Below, in pieces: positions 27,927-37,240 of a DNA stretch of 64,000 nucleotides. This DNA comes from Halorientalis salina. GTDB taxonomy: Archaea > Halobacteriota > Halobacteria > Halobacteriales > Haloarculaceae. The stretch covers positions 248,001 to 312,000 of the forward strand of contig NZ_SOSC01000002.1 of the NCBI RefSeq assembly GCF_005049285.1, written 5' to 3'. Every line of letters begins with the position of its first letter. Position 1 is the first letter of the stretch. The notes beneath the pieces were generated by a model, which was not told the origin of the DNA, made no database searches, and worked only from the letters and a program-made list of their open reading frames with translations. A program made the position numbers and the translations under genes.

Positions 27927-28958
27927 ATGGCAGGGGCCACGGTCGCAGCGACCGACGTCGTCGTCATCGTCGTCGCCACGCTCGCGGTCTGGAAGGGCAG
28001 CGACTGGCTCGAAGGCGCGAGCGACGAACTCTCGACGTACTACGGGCTTCCGCTGGTCGTCCAGGGCGCCATCGTCGCCGCCGTCGGGTCCAGTCTCCCG
28101 GAACTCGCGTCGGTCGTCTTCGCCGCGGTCTTTGCCGGCTCCCTGGAACTCGGAGTGGGCGCGATCGTCGGGTCGGCCATCTTCAACATCCTCGTCATCC
28201 CGGCGCTCGCCGGCATCGTCACCGACGATCACATCGAGGCCAATCGCACGCTCGTCTACAAGGAAGCGCAGTTCTACATGCTCGCGGTCTCGGTGTTGCT
28301 CATCACGTTCGCGCTCGCGGTCATCTACTACCCCGACGCGAGTGCCGCCACCGACCTCGTGGGCTTCGTGACGCGCCCGCTCGCCGCCATTCCGCTCGCC
28401 CTGTACGGCCTCTACGTCTTCATCCAGTACCAGGACACGAGCGACCACGTGGCCGAGCCACCGCCGGCCGACCTCGACGTAAAAAAGCAGTGGGGGTATC
28501 TCCTGGCTGGCCTCGTCCTCATCCTCGTCGCCGTCGAGCGACTCGTCCACTCCGTCGACGTCATCGGCCAGTCGCTCGGCATCCCCTCGTTCATCATGGG
28601 CGTGACGATACTCGCGGCGGCGACGAGTCTGCCGGACAGCCTCGTGAGCGTGCGCGCAGCGCGCGAGGACCGCAGCGTCGCGTCGCTGGCAAACGTCCTC
28701 GGTTCGAACACGTTCGACCTCCTCGTGGCGATTCCCGTGGGCGTCATGATCGTCGGCCGCGCGCCCATCGACTTCGCGATGGCCGTCCCGATGTTCGGGG
28801 TGTTGACCGGCGCGACGATCCTGCTCTTTACCGTCCTGCGAACCGACCTCTCGCTGACCGACCGCGAGGCGTACGTCCTGTTGCTCACGTATGCGATCTT
28901 CATCGGCTGGGTCGTGGTCGAGACGGTCAGTGACGTGGTCGACCTGCTGCCGAATTAG
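27927..28958 (+). CDS. CaCA-family sodium/calcium exchanger
   Basis: A 343-residue membrane protein with ten or so transmembrane helices in two homologous halves. The two alpha repeats are visible as GSSLPELASV (first half) and ATSLPDSLVSVRAAR (second half), the acidic ion-binding motifs of YrbG/NCX-type exchangers. A short cytoplasmic loop (PPPADLDVKKQW) separates the halves. It should exchange Na+ (or H+) for Ca2+ across the membrane. The ATG at 27927 is chosen because the preceding 14 residues lack halophilic character. Confidence 0.92.
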   Translation: MAGATVAATDVVVIVVATLAVWKGSDWLEGASDELSTYYGLPLVVQGAIVAAVGSSLPELASVVFAAVFAGSLELGVGAIVGSAIFNILVIPALAGIVTDDHIEANRTLVYKEAQFYMLAVSVLLITFALAVIYYPDASAATDLVGFVTRPLAAIPLALYGLYVFIQYQDTSDHVAEPPPADLDVKKQWGYLLAGLVLILVAVERLVHSVDVIGQSLGIPSFIMGVTILAAATSLPDSLVSVRAAREDRSVASLANVLGSNTFDLLVAIPVGVMIVGRAPIDFAMAVPMFGVLTGATILLFTVLRTDLSLTDREAYVLLLTYAIFIGWVVVETVSDVVDLLPN

Positions 28959-29047
28959 CGGGGCCTGCGGGCGAATACCGAAGGCCTGGGGTGATCCGCT
29001 CGGCTTCGCCCGTCTTCTTATACGAGTGGGGAGGGAACATCGAGTCG

Positions 29048-30061
29048 ATGCGCGCCGCAGCCTTCAGCGAACTGACCGGCCCGGACGGCGTCTCGATAGT
29101 GGACCGACCGACTCCCCAGCCCGGACGAGGGGACGCAGTCGTCGACGTCGAAGCGTGTGCGATCAACCACCACGACCTCTGGGTCCTCGAAGGGGACTCC
29201 GCGATGGTCGATACGGACGATCTGCCGTTCGTCAGCGGCCTCGACGTCGCCGGGACCGTCCGGGAGGTCGGCGAGGGCGTCACTGGCGTCGAACCGGGGG
29301 ATCGCGTGGTGCTCTGCCCCAACGAGACGTGCGGGACGTGTCGCTACTGCCGGGAAGGACCGGAGAACCTCTGTGAGAACTTCGCCCTCTACCACGGCGG
29401 CCTCGCCGAGGCAGCCAACGTCCGTGCCGACCGTCTCGTCGCGCTCCCCGACGACGTGGGGTCGGTCGAGGCGGCCGCGCTTCCGACGGCCTATATGACC
29501 GCCTTGCACATGCTCCGCCGGGTCGAGGCCGGGCCAAGCGACCTGGTGTTCGTTCCGGGCGTGACCGGCGGCGTCGGCGTCGCGGGCGTCCAACTCGCGG
29601 CGGTTCTGGGCGCTCACAGCGTCGGGACCTCCTCCTCGGGGGCGAAACTCGACCGCCTCGAATCGCTCGGCCTCGACCACGCGATCGAAGGCACCGACCC
29701 CGAGGAGATCCGCGACGCGGTCACCGATATCGGGCCGGTCGACGGGGTGCTCAACCACCTCGGTGGTGCGTACACTCAGCTCGGGCTCGACGTCATGCGG
29801 CGCGACGGCCGGATGGCCATCTGCGGACGGACGGCCGGTGGCACGTCCGAGATCGACATTCCCGACCTCTTCCTCGGCCACAAACGGATCATCGGGAGTA
29901 CGATGGGAACCCAGCGGGACCTGGAACGGCTCGTCGAACTCGTCGCCGACGGCGCGCTCACGCCCGAAATCGACGAGACCTATCCGCTCGACGAAACCGG
30001 CGAGGCGTTCGCGGCGATGCAGGACCGAAAGAGCGTCGGAAAGCTCGTCGTGACGCCGTAG
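29048..30061 (+). CDS. MDR-family zinc-containing alcohol dehydrogenase
   Basis: A 337-residue medium-chain dehydrogenase/reductase. A GroES-like N-domain carries CAINHHDLW near the substrate site and a structural-zinc lobe (CPNETCGTCRYCREGPENLC, four Cys). A Rossmann domain starts at GVTGGVGVAGVQLAAVLGA. It transfers hydride between an alcohol/aldehyde or quinone-like substrate and NAD(P)H; the substrate cannot be told. Start ATG at 29048 (MRAAAFSELTGP) is the normal family N-terminus. Confidence 0.9.
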   Translation: MRAAAFSELTGPDGVSIVDRPTPQPGRGDAVVDVEACAINHHDLWVLEGDSAMVDTDDLPFVSGLDVAGTVREVGEGVTGVEPGDRVVLCPNETCGTCRYCREGPENLCENFALYHGGLAEAANVRADRLVALPDDVGSVEAAALPTAYMTALHMLRRVEAGPSDLVFVPGVTGGVGVAGVQLAAVLGAHSVGTSSSGAKLDRLESLGLDHAIEGTDPEEIRDAVTDIGPVDGVLNHLGGAYTQLGLDVMRRDGRMAICGRTAGGTSEIDIPDLFLGHKRIIGSTMGTQRDLERLVELVADGALTPEIDETYPLDETGEAFAAMQDRKSVGKLVVTP

Positions 30062-30070
30062 TCGCGTCGG

Positions 30071-30517
30071 TCACTCCAGCGTGACGGCGTCGTGTGCGGA
30101 ATTGCGGAGCGCGTCCGAGCGGCCGTGTTCGCCTGGGGCGATGGCGAACGTAGTGACGTTCCGTAGCGCGGCCGCCTCGACGGCCGGTTTGAAATCCGTG
30201 TCCCGCGAGGCGATGGCCAGCACGTCGATGTCCCCCGCTGCGACGAGCGTGGTCGCGTCGACGGCGAGTTTCACGTCGACGTCGCCGCTCGTCGTCACGA
30301 CCTCGAACCCGTTGGCCTCGGCCGCCTGAATCAGGCCGGACGATGCGTTTTCGTCGAGGTACAGGCGCGTCGCGACGAGTTTCCCCTTTCGGGCTGCGGC
30401 CTCGCGCACGTCCGAGAGGTCCACGTCGAACTCCGAACGCAACACGTTCGGCCCGTCGACGAACAGCCCGACGCGTTCGGCTTCGTCACCGTCCAGCAGT
30501 CGACCGAGCAGTCCCAT
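30071..30517 (-). CDS. NYN (PIN-like) domain protein
   Basis: A 148-residue protein of the LabA/DUF88 NYN family, related to PIN nucleases. Acidic residues expected at the metal site are seen in VGLFVDGPNVL (strand 1), SGDVDVKLAVDAT (middle) and ASRDTDFKPAVEAA (later strand). Such proteins act as RNA endonucleases in several systems; activity here is inferred. It ends 9 bases from the dehydrogenase gene on the opposite strand. Confidence 0.88.
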   Translation of the reverse strand: MGLLGRLLDGDEAERVGLFVDGPNVLRSEFDVDLSDVREAAARKGKLVATRLYLDENASSGLIQAAEANGFEVVTTSGDVDVKLAVDATTLVAAGDIDVLAIASRDTDFKPAVEAAALRNVTTFAIAPGEHGRSDALRNSAHDAVTLE

Positions 30518-30843
30518 ATCCAGCCATACGCGTGCTTTGATAAATCACTGGCCGTTTCGGTCACCGTCCGGCCCGTCAGAATCGACAGGAGACCAACCGC
30601 GGCGACGACCCACGTTGTCGGTAATTGATATTGGGAGCGACAGACGTGACAACTATTATTCGATTTGGTAACGAAACCGGGGGCGCTCGCGGCTGCTTAT
30701 AAACACCTTCGGAACCCAAGCAGGGGTAGTTTATGGGTTCGAATGAAAAGGCAGGAGTGTGATGAATCGCGATTCGTTAGGGCGCGAAGCCGGCAGTACA
30801 CTGGAGGGTCGCTTTCAGTTCTCGGACGGATTCGAGAGGGGAC
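30518..30843. other. Intergenic region with promoter for the Bat-like gene
   Basis: No conserved gene is visible. A TATA-like CTTATAAAC near 30695-30705 precedes several very short frames. One of 39 codons (30762-30881) is not convincing. The region carries the likely promoter for the small ORF and Bat-like regulator that follow. Confidence 0.45.
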
Positions 30844-30942
30844 ATGAACGGATCAGACCGTCCGCGGCCGTGGACCGATGAGATGACAGGGCGAGATACC
30901 GGGCCGTTCGGTCCAGTGATCTACGACGGGGCCGTGGTATGA
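30844..30942 (+). CDS. Possible 32-residue leader protein
   Basis: ATG to TGA, 32 residues (MNGSDRPRPWTDEMTG...). Its stop overlaps the start of the Bat-like gene as ATGA, the pattern of translational coupling common in this window. Composition is compatible with haloarchaeal coding sequence but the ORF is very short and unrecognised. Confidence 0.3.
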   Translation: MNGSDRPRPWTDEMTGRDTGPFGPVIYDGAVV

Positions 30943-31598
30943 GCGTCATCGCGAGCGTCCGGCTCGACGGGTCGGATTTCGCGCTGGGCCGTGCGTTTCG
31001 GGCCGTCCCGGACACGACGGTCCGGGTGGAATCCATCGTCCCCATCGCCTCGGCGGTGATGCCGTACTTCTGGATCGAGGCGACGGAGATCGAGGGGGTC
31101 ACGCGCGTACTCCGGGACGCCGACTCCATCGAGGCCGTGACGGTCATCGACGAGATGGACACGAAACAACTGCTCAAAGTCCAGTGGGCCGAGGAACCCG
31201 ACGAACTGGTGTCCATCCTGCTCGACACCGAGGCGATCGTCCTGCAAGCGGCGATGTCCGACGCCGACTGGACGTTCCGGTTGCGGTTCCCGGACTACGA
31301 TGACCTCTCGGCGTTCAGCCGGCGGTGTCGCGAACACGACGTTCGGATCGAACTCGAGCAACTGTACAGTCCGAACCGGTCGACCCAGGAGTCACAGTAC
31401 GACCTCACGCCCGAGCAACGGGAGGTGCTCGTCACGGCCGTCGAACACGGGTACTTCGAGGTGCCGCGAGGAGTCACGCTCGACGAACTCGGCGATCTGC
31501 TGGGCATCTCGGATTCGGCCGCGTCACAGCGGCTCCGGCGAGGACTGGCGACGCTGCTGGACTCGACGCTCCTCGATTCACAGGACCTGATGAAGTGA
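30939..31598 (+). CDS. Bat-like transcriptional regulator with C-terminal HTH_10
   Basis: A 219-residue protein. The N-terminal part (about residues 1-150) corresponds to the bacterio-opsin-activator-associated GAF/HTH-linked domain. The C-terminal HTH_10 reads LTPEQREVLVTAVEHGYFEVPRGVTLDELGDLLGISDSAASQRLRRG, a very characteristic haloarchaeal signature. It regulates unknown targets in response to an unknown signal. A second regulator of the same architecture lies at 32013 on the opposite strand, with the HalOD1 gene between them. Confidence 0.9.
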   Translation: MSVIASVRLDGSDFALGRAFRAVPDTTVRVESIVPIASAVMPYFWIEATEIEGVTRVLRDADSIEAVTVIDEMDTKQLLKVQWAEEPDELVSILLDTEAIVLQAAMSDADWTFRLRFPDYDDLSAFSRRCREHDVRIELEQLYSPNRSTQESQYDLTPEQREVLVTAVEHGYFEVPRGVTLDELGDLLGISDSAASQRLRRGLATLLDSTLLDSQDLMK

Positions 31599-31601
31599 GT
31601 C

Positions 31602-31934
31602 TCACGCGGGGTCAGCACACGCGCCCGCCTGCACGGTGATGAACCCGTCGTCCGTCACCGTCACGACCTGGCCCGCGAGTTCGAAAGTGACCGAGACGCT
31701 GCCGTCGCCCGGCCCGGACCCGAGCAGCGCGATCAGCGCGTCCGCGTCGATCACGTCGTTCAACGGTTCGGGCATCGCCAGCGGGTCGGTCCCCGTCTCC
31801 GCGGACACCGCGCGGACGACGGCACTGGGTATCGTCTCCGGTTCGGTGAGTTCCCAGGTCGTCCGCCTGACGTCGTCGTCCCCGCCCGTGTCCGCTGCCC
31901 CGTCCGACTCCGGATCGTCTCGGTCAGACCCCAT
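31602..31934 (-). CDS. HalOD1-domain output protein
   Basis: A 110-residue acidic protein. From TWELTEPETIPSAVVRAV through DVIDADALIALLGSG to VTVTDDGFITV it matches the halobacterial output domain 1 (HalOD1), a signalling output module often linked to response regulators or encoded near Bat-like regulators. It lies 78 nt downstream of the second Bat-like gene on the same strand and converges with the first, stop codons 3 bases apart. Confidence 0.85.
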   Translation of the reverse strand: MGSDRDDPESDGAADTGGDDDVRRTTWELTEPETIPSAVVRAVSAETGTDPLAMPEPLNDVIDADALIALLGSGPGDGSVSVTFELAGQVVTVTDDGFITVQAGACADPA

Positions 31935-32012
31935 ATACGGGTCAAAAGTCACCTTTGTAATCAAAGGTACGACTTATGTTTTTACTGGAGGCAACGGCGA
32001 TCCTCGTCGGCT

Positions 32013-32651
32013 TCAGTCGGTCGCAACCGCCGCTTCGACGAGGCGTTTCACCCCGCGACGGAGTCGCTGCGAGACCGCGGTATCGGAGACGTCGAGTTCC
32101 AGTGCGATCTCGTCGAGCGTCGCCTCCCGCGGCACCTCGAAGTAGCCCAGTGCCAGGGCGAGTCGGAGCGTCTCGTGTTGGGTCGGCGTCAACAGTCGCC
32201 CCTCCTCGGCGTCCGTGCCCGGATGGTGGAGACTGACGAGTTCCGTCTCGATCCCGCTGCGTCGGCAGTTCCGGTCGAACGCGGCGAGTGCGTCCCGGTC
32301 CGGAAACCGGATCCTGAGCCGCCAGTCATCGTCCTCGATGATTCCTTCGATAATCGAGCCCCGAGACGACGCCACTTCGGACAGGAGCGCGTCGTCCGTC
32401 CCCCGCCAGCGGACTTTCAGGAGCCGTCCCCGCTCGGTACGGTCGAGTGTCGTCACATCGGCGACGGACCGGTCGGTCCGCAGGGCGTCCATCGCGTCAT
32501 CGTTCCCCCCGAAAACCCAGAGATACGGCACGACTTCCTCGCCGGCCGGAATCACTGATTCGAGCGTTATCTGCAGGTCGGGATGCGCTTCCAGGGACTC
32601 GGCGAGGAGAAACCCCCGTCTCGGAACCGAATACACCGAGATAACGGTCAT
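32013..32651 (-). CDS. Second Bat-like HTH_10 regulator
   Basis: A 212-residue paralogue of the gene at 30939, with the same order of domains: an N-terminal sensory/associated domain (VIPAGEEVVPYLWVFGG...) and a C-terminal HTH_10 (LTPTQHETLRLALALGYFEVPREATLDEIALELDVSDTAVSQRLRRG). The ATG at 32651 is chosen; upstream residues in frame are basic and non-coding. It is followed by the HalOD1 gene and preceded by a 67-residue ORF on the same strand, so these three may form one unit. Confidence 0.9.
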   Translation of the reverse strand: MTVISVYSVPRRGFLLAESLEAHPDLQITLESVIPAGEEVVPYLWVFGGNDDAMDALRTDRSVADVTTLDRTERGRLLKVRWRGTDDALLSEVASSRGSIIEGIIEDDDWRLRIRFPDRDALAAFDRNCRRSGIETELVSLHHPGTDAEEGRLLTPTQHETLRLALALGYFEVPREATLDEIALELDVSDTAVSQRLRRGVKRLVEAAVATD

Positions 32652-32709
32652 GCCACTCGGATGTGATTTCGAACCGACAAAGTTCTTCGGCCGGCATTTG
32701 CACGCCTCG

Positions 32710-32913
32710 TCAGGAGACGTCGGGGACGAGCGGCGCGTCGACTTCGGCGTCCACCGCCCTGTCGGCCGGGGACGGGAGGTCGACGCCACCGTCCGAGACG
32801 TACGTGGCAGTTGGCAGTTCGGGCACTATCGGGTCGATGTCGTCGCGTCGAGGCCGGTTCATGATCAGAGCGGACTCCGCGTCCTCGTTCACCCGTCCCA
32901 CGTCCACCAGCAT
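32710..32913 (-). CDS. Small acidic protein upstream of the Bat-like gene
   Basis: A 67-residue acidic ORF (MLVDVGRVNEDAESALIMNRPRRDD...), with an internal ATG at codon 18 that may be the true start. Third codon positions are strongly GC-rich and the composition is halophilic, arguing for a real gene. It lies 58 nt upstream of the Bat-like regulator on the same strand. No family recognised. Confidence 0.55.
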   Translation of the reverse strand: MLVDVGRVNEDAESALIMNRPRRDDIDPIVPELPTATYVSDGGVDLPSPADRAVDAEVDAPLVPDVS

Positions 32914-33018
32914 AAACCTTCATGATCTTTCCTGATTGACTGGTGCCGTCGTTCGGTTCCGGCCCCTCGAATCGCGGATATCGTCAGCTTAAGGACCCGC
33001 TCTCGCGTCCGCACACAC

Positions 33019-33690
33019 ATGGCATTGACGAGCGCGCTGGTGACAGGCGCCGCGTTGGGGGTCCGGCACTCGCTCGAGGCCGACCACCTGGCGGCGATCG
33101 CAACACTCGTCGACGATGAGTCGGCGGCCCATCCCGGAATCGTCGGCACCTCCTGGGGAATCGGCCACACGATCCCGATCTTCGCGATCGGACTGCTGTT
33201 CGCGGTGCTGGGCGTCTCGCTGCCCGAACCGGTGACCCTGGCGGCCGAGTTGCTCGCCGGGCTGATTCTCGTCGTCCTCGGGGCCCGGATGTTGGTCGCC
33301 GCCACCGGTCGGCTCCCCGTCCGTAGTCACGCCCACGGTGGGATGGTTCACAAGCACCTGCATTTGCGCGGGATCTCGGTCGGCGCGTTCCACACGCACA
33401 TCGACGACGAATCGTTCCTCGTCGGGATCGTTCACGGCCTGGCCGGCAGCGGTGCCGTCGTCGTCACCCTCGTCGCGACCGCCTCGACCGTCACGGCGTC
33501 GCTGTTCCTGCTGGGCGCGTTCTCCCTGGTCACCGTCGTCACGATGGGGCTGCTGTCGTACCTCTGGGGGAACGTCCTCACCACCCGAGCCCAGCGCGGC
33601 CTCCAGACCGTCGCCGGCCTCGGGACGGTTGCGGTCGGCCTCCACCTCGCGTCCACCACCGCCTTCGGTGTCGCGCTCCTCCCGCTGTAG
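33019..33690 (+). CDS. NiCoT/UreH-type nickel transporter
   Basis: A 223-residue membrane protein with about six helices. The nickel/cobalt signature HX4DH is present in helix one (RHSLEADHLAA, residues 17-23), and a His-rich loop (SHAHGGMVHKHLHL, then AFHTHID) follows the third hydrophobic segment. These features belong to the NicO/UreH-like nickel permeases that feed urease and hydrogenase. With NikR in this window it points to managed nickel uptake, although no urease or hydrogenase gene is present. Confidence 0.88.
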   Translation: MALTSALVTGAALGVRHSLEADHLAAIATLVDDESAAHPGIVGTSWGIGHTIPIFAIGLLFAVLGVSLPEPVTLAAELLAGLILVVLGARMLVAATGRLPVRSHAHGGMVHKHLHLRGISVGAFHTHIDDESFLVGIVHGLAGSGAVVVTLVATASTVTASLFLLGAFSLVTVVTMGLLSYLWGNVLTTRAQRGLQTVAGLGTVAVGLHLASTTAFGVALLPL

Positions 33691-33760
33691 GTCGGTCCCG
33701 ACCCGACTCGCACGTCCTGTTTCGGTTGTGTTCCCGTCAGCCCGCGGCCGAAGCAAGGTT

Positions 33761-33775
33761 TATTACCCAGTAATA
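33761..33775. promoter_or_regulatory. Palindrome at the thiC promoter
   Basis: TATTAC CCA GTAATA, a perfect 6-bp palindrome around three bases, 14 nt before the thiC ATG and overlapping the TATA region (TTTATTA). A repressor such as the archaeal thiamine regulator ThiR could bind here; this is inference from symmetry and position. Confidence 0.45.
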
Positions 33776-33783
33776 TTCTCTAG

Positions 33784-35247
<1,464 letters not shown>

Positions 35248-35277
35248 CGGGACTCCTTAGTGCTGTGAACGCCGGAA

Positions 35278-35694
35278 TTAGAACAGCGAGATACCCAGGC
35301 TGTAGTCCCAGGCCTGCGGGCCGATGGCCGCGATGACGAGCGCGCCGCCGGCCAGCGAGACGTTCTTGAGGAACTGCGTCATTTCGGTCTGCTGGTCTTC
35401 GGCCGGGACCGCCCAGAAGTCGTGGAAGACGACCCCCGAGACGACGAGGAAGCCGGCGATGACCACTGCGCCGACCACGGGCAGGACGCCGGCGATGATG
35501 CTCACGCCGCCGAGGACGAGCAACACCCCGGAGGCCAGGACGCCGAACTTCGGCGCGGGGAGCCCCTTGAACTCGGCGTATCCCGTCATCTCCTCGGTCT
35601 GCATGAAGTGGTTCAGCCCGGTGAAGGCGATGACGCCGCCGAACAGCACGCGGCCGACGAGCAGCGCGACGCCTTCTGCCCCAGTGATCGCCAT
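35278..35694 (-). CDS. DoxX-family membrane protein
   Basis: A 138-residue protein with four transmembrane helices and the DoxX pattern (GRVLFGGVIAFTGLNHF, then GLPAPKFGVLASGVLLVLGGVSI). DoxX proteins include subunits linked to thiosulfate:quinone oxidation and to thiol/oxidative stress, but most haloarchaeal members are of unknown role. It is monocistronic. Confidence 0.88.
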   Translation of the reverse strand: MAITGAEGVALLVGRVLFGGVIAFTGLNHFMQTEEMTGYAEFKGLPAPKFGVLASGVLLVLGGVSIIAGVLPVVGAVVIAGFLVVSGVVFHDFWAVPAEDQQTEMTQFLKNVSLAGGALVIAAIGPQAWDYSLGISLF

Positions 35695-35900
35695 CAGGCG
35701 GTCACCTCTACGAAATGAGAGGTTTTCGTACGATTATCGACTGACTGCGGATTCGCGGTGTGTACCGACATCGTTCACTCCTGCTACGACGCCAGCCAAT
35801 ATATCCGTTTGGCGACATGAGTGATACCGGGTGACATCGATGCCACTAGCCGTCGCCGGTCCACCAGAGGGGGCGAAAAGCACGAAAAAGACGGGCAGCG

Positions 35901-36656
35901 CTACTCTTCGACGACTTCGACCTCGTGGCCGTCGTTGGTCTTGGTGAAGGCGTACCGGTTGTCGCAACTCTCGGGGTCGCGGTAGTCCTCGGCGTGGCGG
36001 GTCATCAGCGTCTCCCACGTGTCCTGGAGGTCGTCGGCCCGGACCGCGACGTGGCCCCAGGCGTCGCCCATCTCGTAGCTGCGCCCGTCGTAGTTGTAGG
36101 TGAGTTCGACCGACATCTCCTCGGGGGCGGCCTCGGCGGGTTTGAGGAAATAGAGCGCGAAGTCGTCGAACTCCTCGCGGCGGAACAGGTCGTATTCGAG
36201 TTTCCGGGTGTACCAGCCGATGGCGGCGTCGGCGTCCTCGACGCGGAGCATCGTGTGGTCGAGACTCCACTTCGCGCCGTGGTCGCGCTCGACGATCTCG
36301 ATCTCGTGGCCGTCCGGGTCCGTGACGAAGGCGTACTGCCCGCCACAGGAGTCGGGGTCCCGGTAGTCCGCGACACCCTGGTCCATGAGTTGCTCGTAGG
36401 CGTCGTAGACGTCGTCACAGCGGACGGCGATGTGGCCCCAGGCGTCGCCCATGTCGTAGGTCCGGTCGTCGTGGTTGTACGTGAGCTCCAGCATCGCGCC
36501 GTCCTCGTGTTTGTCCGGCGGCGCGAGGAAGACGTTGGTGAAGGTCTCGGCCTCCCAGCGGCCGTACTCCTCGTAGTCGAAATGCGTCTGGTACCAGTCC
36601 AGGGACGCTTCGAGGTCCTCGACGCGCATCATCGTGTGGTCGAGCGTCGCGTGCAT
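35901..36656 (-). CDS. Tandem VOC (glyoxalase I-like) protein
   Basis: A 251-residue protein of two clearly homologous VOC domains (about residues 4-123 and 131-251). Both start LDHTM-RVED and contain ELTYN, the MGDAWGH-AVR-DD stretch and a final GHE-E-VE. Each domain keeps the His-Glu-His-Glu metal-ligand set, so two intact sites are possible within one chain. Related enzymes isomerise thiol adducts of methylglyoxal, or open rings of extradiol substrates; the substrate is not known. The repeat element R1 lies 40 bp upstream of the start. Confidence 0.85.
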   Translation of the reverse strand: MHATLDHTMMRVEDLEASLDWYQTHFDYEEYGRWEAETFTNVFLAPPDKHEDGAMLELTYNHDDRTYDMGDAWGHIAVRCDDVYDAYEQLMDQGVADYRDPDSCGGQYAFVTDPDGHEIEIVERDHGAKWSLDHTMLRVEDADAAIGWYTRKLEYDLFRREEFDDFALYFLKPAEAAPEEMSVELTYNYDGRSYEMGDAWGHVAVRADDLQDTWETLMTRHAEDYRDPESCDNRYAFTKTNDGHEVEVVEE

Positions 36657-36696
36657 ACCCGAGGGGACGGCCGGAGACGCGAAAAGGCTAGGGTCT

Positions 36697-36781
36697 CATA
36701 CGGACTGCTGTAGAACATTTCCGTATCGACCGCCCGCTGTCGGGCGGTCGTAGCGGTACACAGCTACAGCAAACCGTATCA
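36697..36781. repeat. 85-bp palindromic repeat, copy R1
   Basis: An imperfect palindrome starting CATACGGACTGCTGTAG and ending CTACAGCAAACCGTATCA. The centre is a perfect 9-bp stem GACCGCCCG/CGGGCGGTC with a CTGT loop. It differs from R2 and R3 at about seven positions, mostly in the loop. Its last three bases are the stop codon of the gene at 36779 on the minus strand. The other end faces the VOC gene promoter. Confidence 0.9.
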
Positions 36782-37240
36782 GTCCGAATCGTGTTCGGCC
36801 ACGAACAGAATGCGCCGGAACGCGGTCCCGTAGTACCGCCAGACGACGCCCCAGCACAGCACCGTTCCGACCGGCACCGCTGTGTAGCCAGGGAGGCGGA
36901 GGAAGCCGACCGCGAACAGGACGTTGCTCAGTCCGGCCAGAACGAGGACGGCGGCGGTGACGCGGGCGTCCTCGCGCCAGAAGCGGCCGGAGAGAGCGTT
37001 CACGAGGGCGATCCCCAGCAGCACCGCCGCGATGCCGTACGCGACGAGATACTGCGGGAGACTCCCTGGCCCCGCCGTATACCGAAGGTAATAGTCCCAG
37101 ATCGCAGTGAACGAGAGGACTTCCGGGGTGACGAAGCCGAAGGGGAAAAACAGCGTCGCCGTGCCACGCGCGAACACGACCGTCCAGGGGACGACGGCCA
37201 GGACGAGCACGGCCAGCAACCGGCGGCGAGGAGTCGCCAT
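36779..37240 (-). CDS. Four-helix membrane protein downstream of the DRG GTPase
   Basis: A 153-residue protein with four hydrophobic segments (the first: LLAVLVLAVVPWTVVFA) and a short basic N-terminus. It starts where the DRG GTPase gene stops (TGATG overlap of 1 nt), so the two are co-translated. The stop codon TGA is the terminal triplet of the palindromic repeat R1. No family recognised with confidence. Confidence 0.7.
   Translation of the reverse strand: MATPRRRLLAVLVLAVVPWTVVFARGTATLFFPFGFVTPEVLSFTAIWDYYLRYTAGPGSLPQYLVAYGIAAVLLGIALVNALSGRFWREDARVTAAVLVLAGLSNVLFAVGFLRLPGYTAVPVGTVLCWGVVWRYYGTAFRRILFVAEHDSD

Noticed and set aside
30762-30881. 39-residue ORF ahead of the Bat-like gene
   Set aside because: Overlaps the better-placed 32-residue ORF and shows no halophilic composition or homology.
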